The position numbers and the translations under genes were made by a program. The notes below the pieces were generated by a model. The model worked only from the letters and a program-made list of their open reading frames with translations, had not been told where the DNA came from and did no database searches. Positions 5,096 through 5,664 of a DNA stretch of 5,664 bases are shown in pieces. How positions within the stretch are numbered: position 1 is the stretch's first letter; each line of letters begins with the position of its first letter. The stretch covers positions 1 through 5,664 of the forward strand of contig JAISGZ010000054.1 of the NCBI GenBank assembly GCA_031262845.1. The letters run 5' to 3'. Origin of the DNA: Propionibacteriaceae bacterium. GTDB lineage: Bacteria; Actinomycetota; Actinomycetes; Propionibacteriales; Propionibacteriaceae.

Positions 5096-5154
5096 CTAAC
5101 CTGACCCGTTCGATCCAGCTGTCAGTAGCCGTCGATGAGTTGGGTGTCAGTTAG
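5096..5154. terminator. Possible shared stem-loop between convergent genes
   Basis: CTAACCTGAC (5096-5105) pairs with GTCAGTTAG (5146-5154) except for one bulged base, with a 40-base loop. The right arm covers the stop of the citrate synthase gene. It sits in the 55-base gap between two converging genes. There is no T-tract and the stem is not very GC-rich, so termination is only suggested by position. A related GTCAGTAG occurs at 5121-5128 and could pair instead. Confidence 0.25.
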
Positions 5155-5664
5155 GTAACTGTCGCCGCGGGCGTGGCCGGTAGTTGGGCGAGGTTCGACG
5201 ACGGGCGCTTGGATTGGGGCACCCAGGGCCGGGCCGTGGCGCCGATATAAATCTGACGCGGGCGATAAATCTTGCCGCTCGAATAGGGCGCGTGAATCTC
5301 GGCCCAGTTGGCGATCCAGCCTGGCACCCGACCGATGGCGAACATGACGGTGAACATGTCGAGCGGAATACCGAGCGCCGTCAGAATCAGACCGGAATAG
5401 AAATCGACGTTGGGGTAAAGGCGCCGTGAGGTGAAGTAATCATCTTGCAGCGCGGCCTCTTCGAGCGACCGGGCCAGGTCGAGTCGCGGGTCGGTGATGT
5501 GTAATTCGTCGAGTAAATCATCGGCGGCCTGTTTGAGAATTTTGGCTCGCGGGTCGAAATTCCGGTAGACCCGGTGGCCGAAGCCCATCAGGCGAATGCC
5601 GGCGGTCTTGTCTTTGACCTTGTCGAGATATTGCTGGGCGGTCATCCCAGAGTTTTGAATTTCC
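5151..5664 (-). CDS. gltA: Citrate synthase, C-terminal part (cut by the window edge)
   Basis: Citrate synthase condenses acetyl-CoA and oxaloacetate to citrate, the entry step of the TCA cycle, in the cytosol. About 170 C-terminal residues are visible, roughly 40% of a type II (GltA-like) enzyme. The ATG at 5645 is internal: the frame stays open upstream to the edge (EIQNSGM). Key residues seen are the catalytic His in MGFGHRVYRNFDPRA (His305 in E. coli numbering), the catalytic Asp in YPNVDFYSG (Asp362) and the substrate-binding Arg residues in AIGRVPGWIANW and IYRPRQIYIG. The first catalytic His (264) lies outside the window. After the usual end (about WVPQSKR) there is an extra tail of about 19 residues, rich in Pro, Ala and Thr, not typical of the family. 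The gene converges on the solute-binding protein gene. Confidence 0.95.
   Translation of the reverse strand, partial: EIQNSGMTAQQYLDKVKDKTAGIRLMGFGHRVYRNFDPRAKILKQAADDLLDELHITDPRLDLARSLEEAALQDDYFTSRRLYPNVDFYSGLILTALGIPLDMFTVMFAIGRVPGWIANWAEIHAPYSSGKIYRPRQIYIGATARPWVPQSKRPSSNLAQLPATPAATVT

Noticed and set aside
5151..5645. Complete short gene starting at the ATG at 5645
   Set aside because: The conserved citrate synthase frame continues upstream to the window edge without a stop, and no RBS precedes that ATG.

Overview
The window looks like chromosome from a GC-rich Gram-positive bacterium, most likely an actinomycete (Actinomycetota). The aspartate kinase has the actinobacterial layout and ends in the YAGTGR tail I recall from Corynebacterium LysC. 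The DUF3467-type protein and the lipoprotein-type family 5 solute-binding protein also fit. I cannot name the genus. There is no sign of phage, insertion sequences, CRISPR, rRNA or tRNA genes. The content is mostly housekeeping, and I do not see a convincing new multi-gene system.

Layout, left to right. Bases 1-273 hold no secure gene, only several short inverted repeats, one compact multi-hairpin segment and a weak divergent reading frame. Bases 274-1548 (+) encode a complete aspartate kinase (lysC/ask). A strong internal Shine-Dalgarno and ATG predict a separate 172-residue regulatory beta subunit (1030-1548). Bases 1549-1693 are a convergent gap that begins with a decayed, frame-shifted copy of the last codons of lysC. 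Bases 1694-2890 (-) encode a 398-residue protein with a long Pro/Ser/Thr/Ala-rich, repeat-bearing N-terminal region and two C-terminal membrane segments. Bases 3050-3331 (-) encode a small DUF3467-type protein. Bases 3380-5095 (+) encode a family 5 solute-binding lipoprotein, divergent from the DUF3467 gene across a very short gap. Bases 5151-5664 (-) are the C-terminal part of a type II citrate synthase (gltA), cut by the right edge.

How the genes relate. LysC carries out the first step of the aspartate pathway to lysine, threonine and methionine. GltA feeds the TCA cycle, whose oxaloacetate is the source of aspartate, but the two genes are far apart, oppositely oriented and not an operon. 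The usual partner asd does not follow lysC, and no permease or ATPase genes flank the solute-binding protein. The two minus-strand genes (DUF3467 and the Pro-rich membrane protein) lie in tandem, but a good -10 element in the 159-base gap suggests the second has its own promoter.

Most worth a second look: the internal lysC start, the Gly-to-Ala change in the GRGGSD motif of LysC, the lysC tail relic, the in-phase 24-residue and 6-residue repeats of the membrane protein, and the compact divergent promoter region that may give leaderless mRNAs on both sides.
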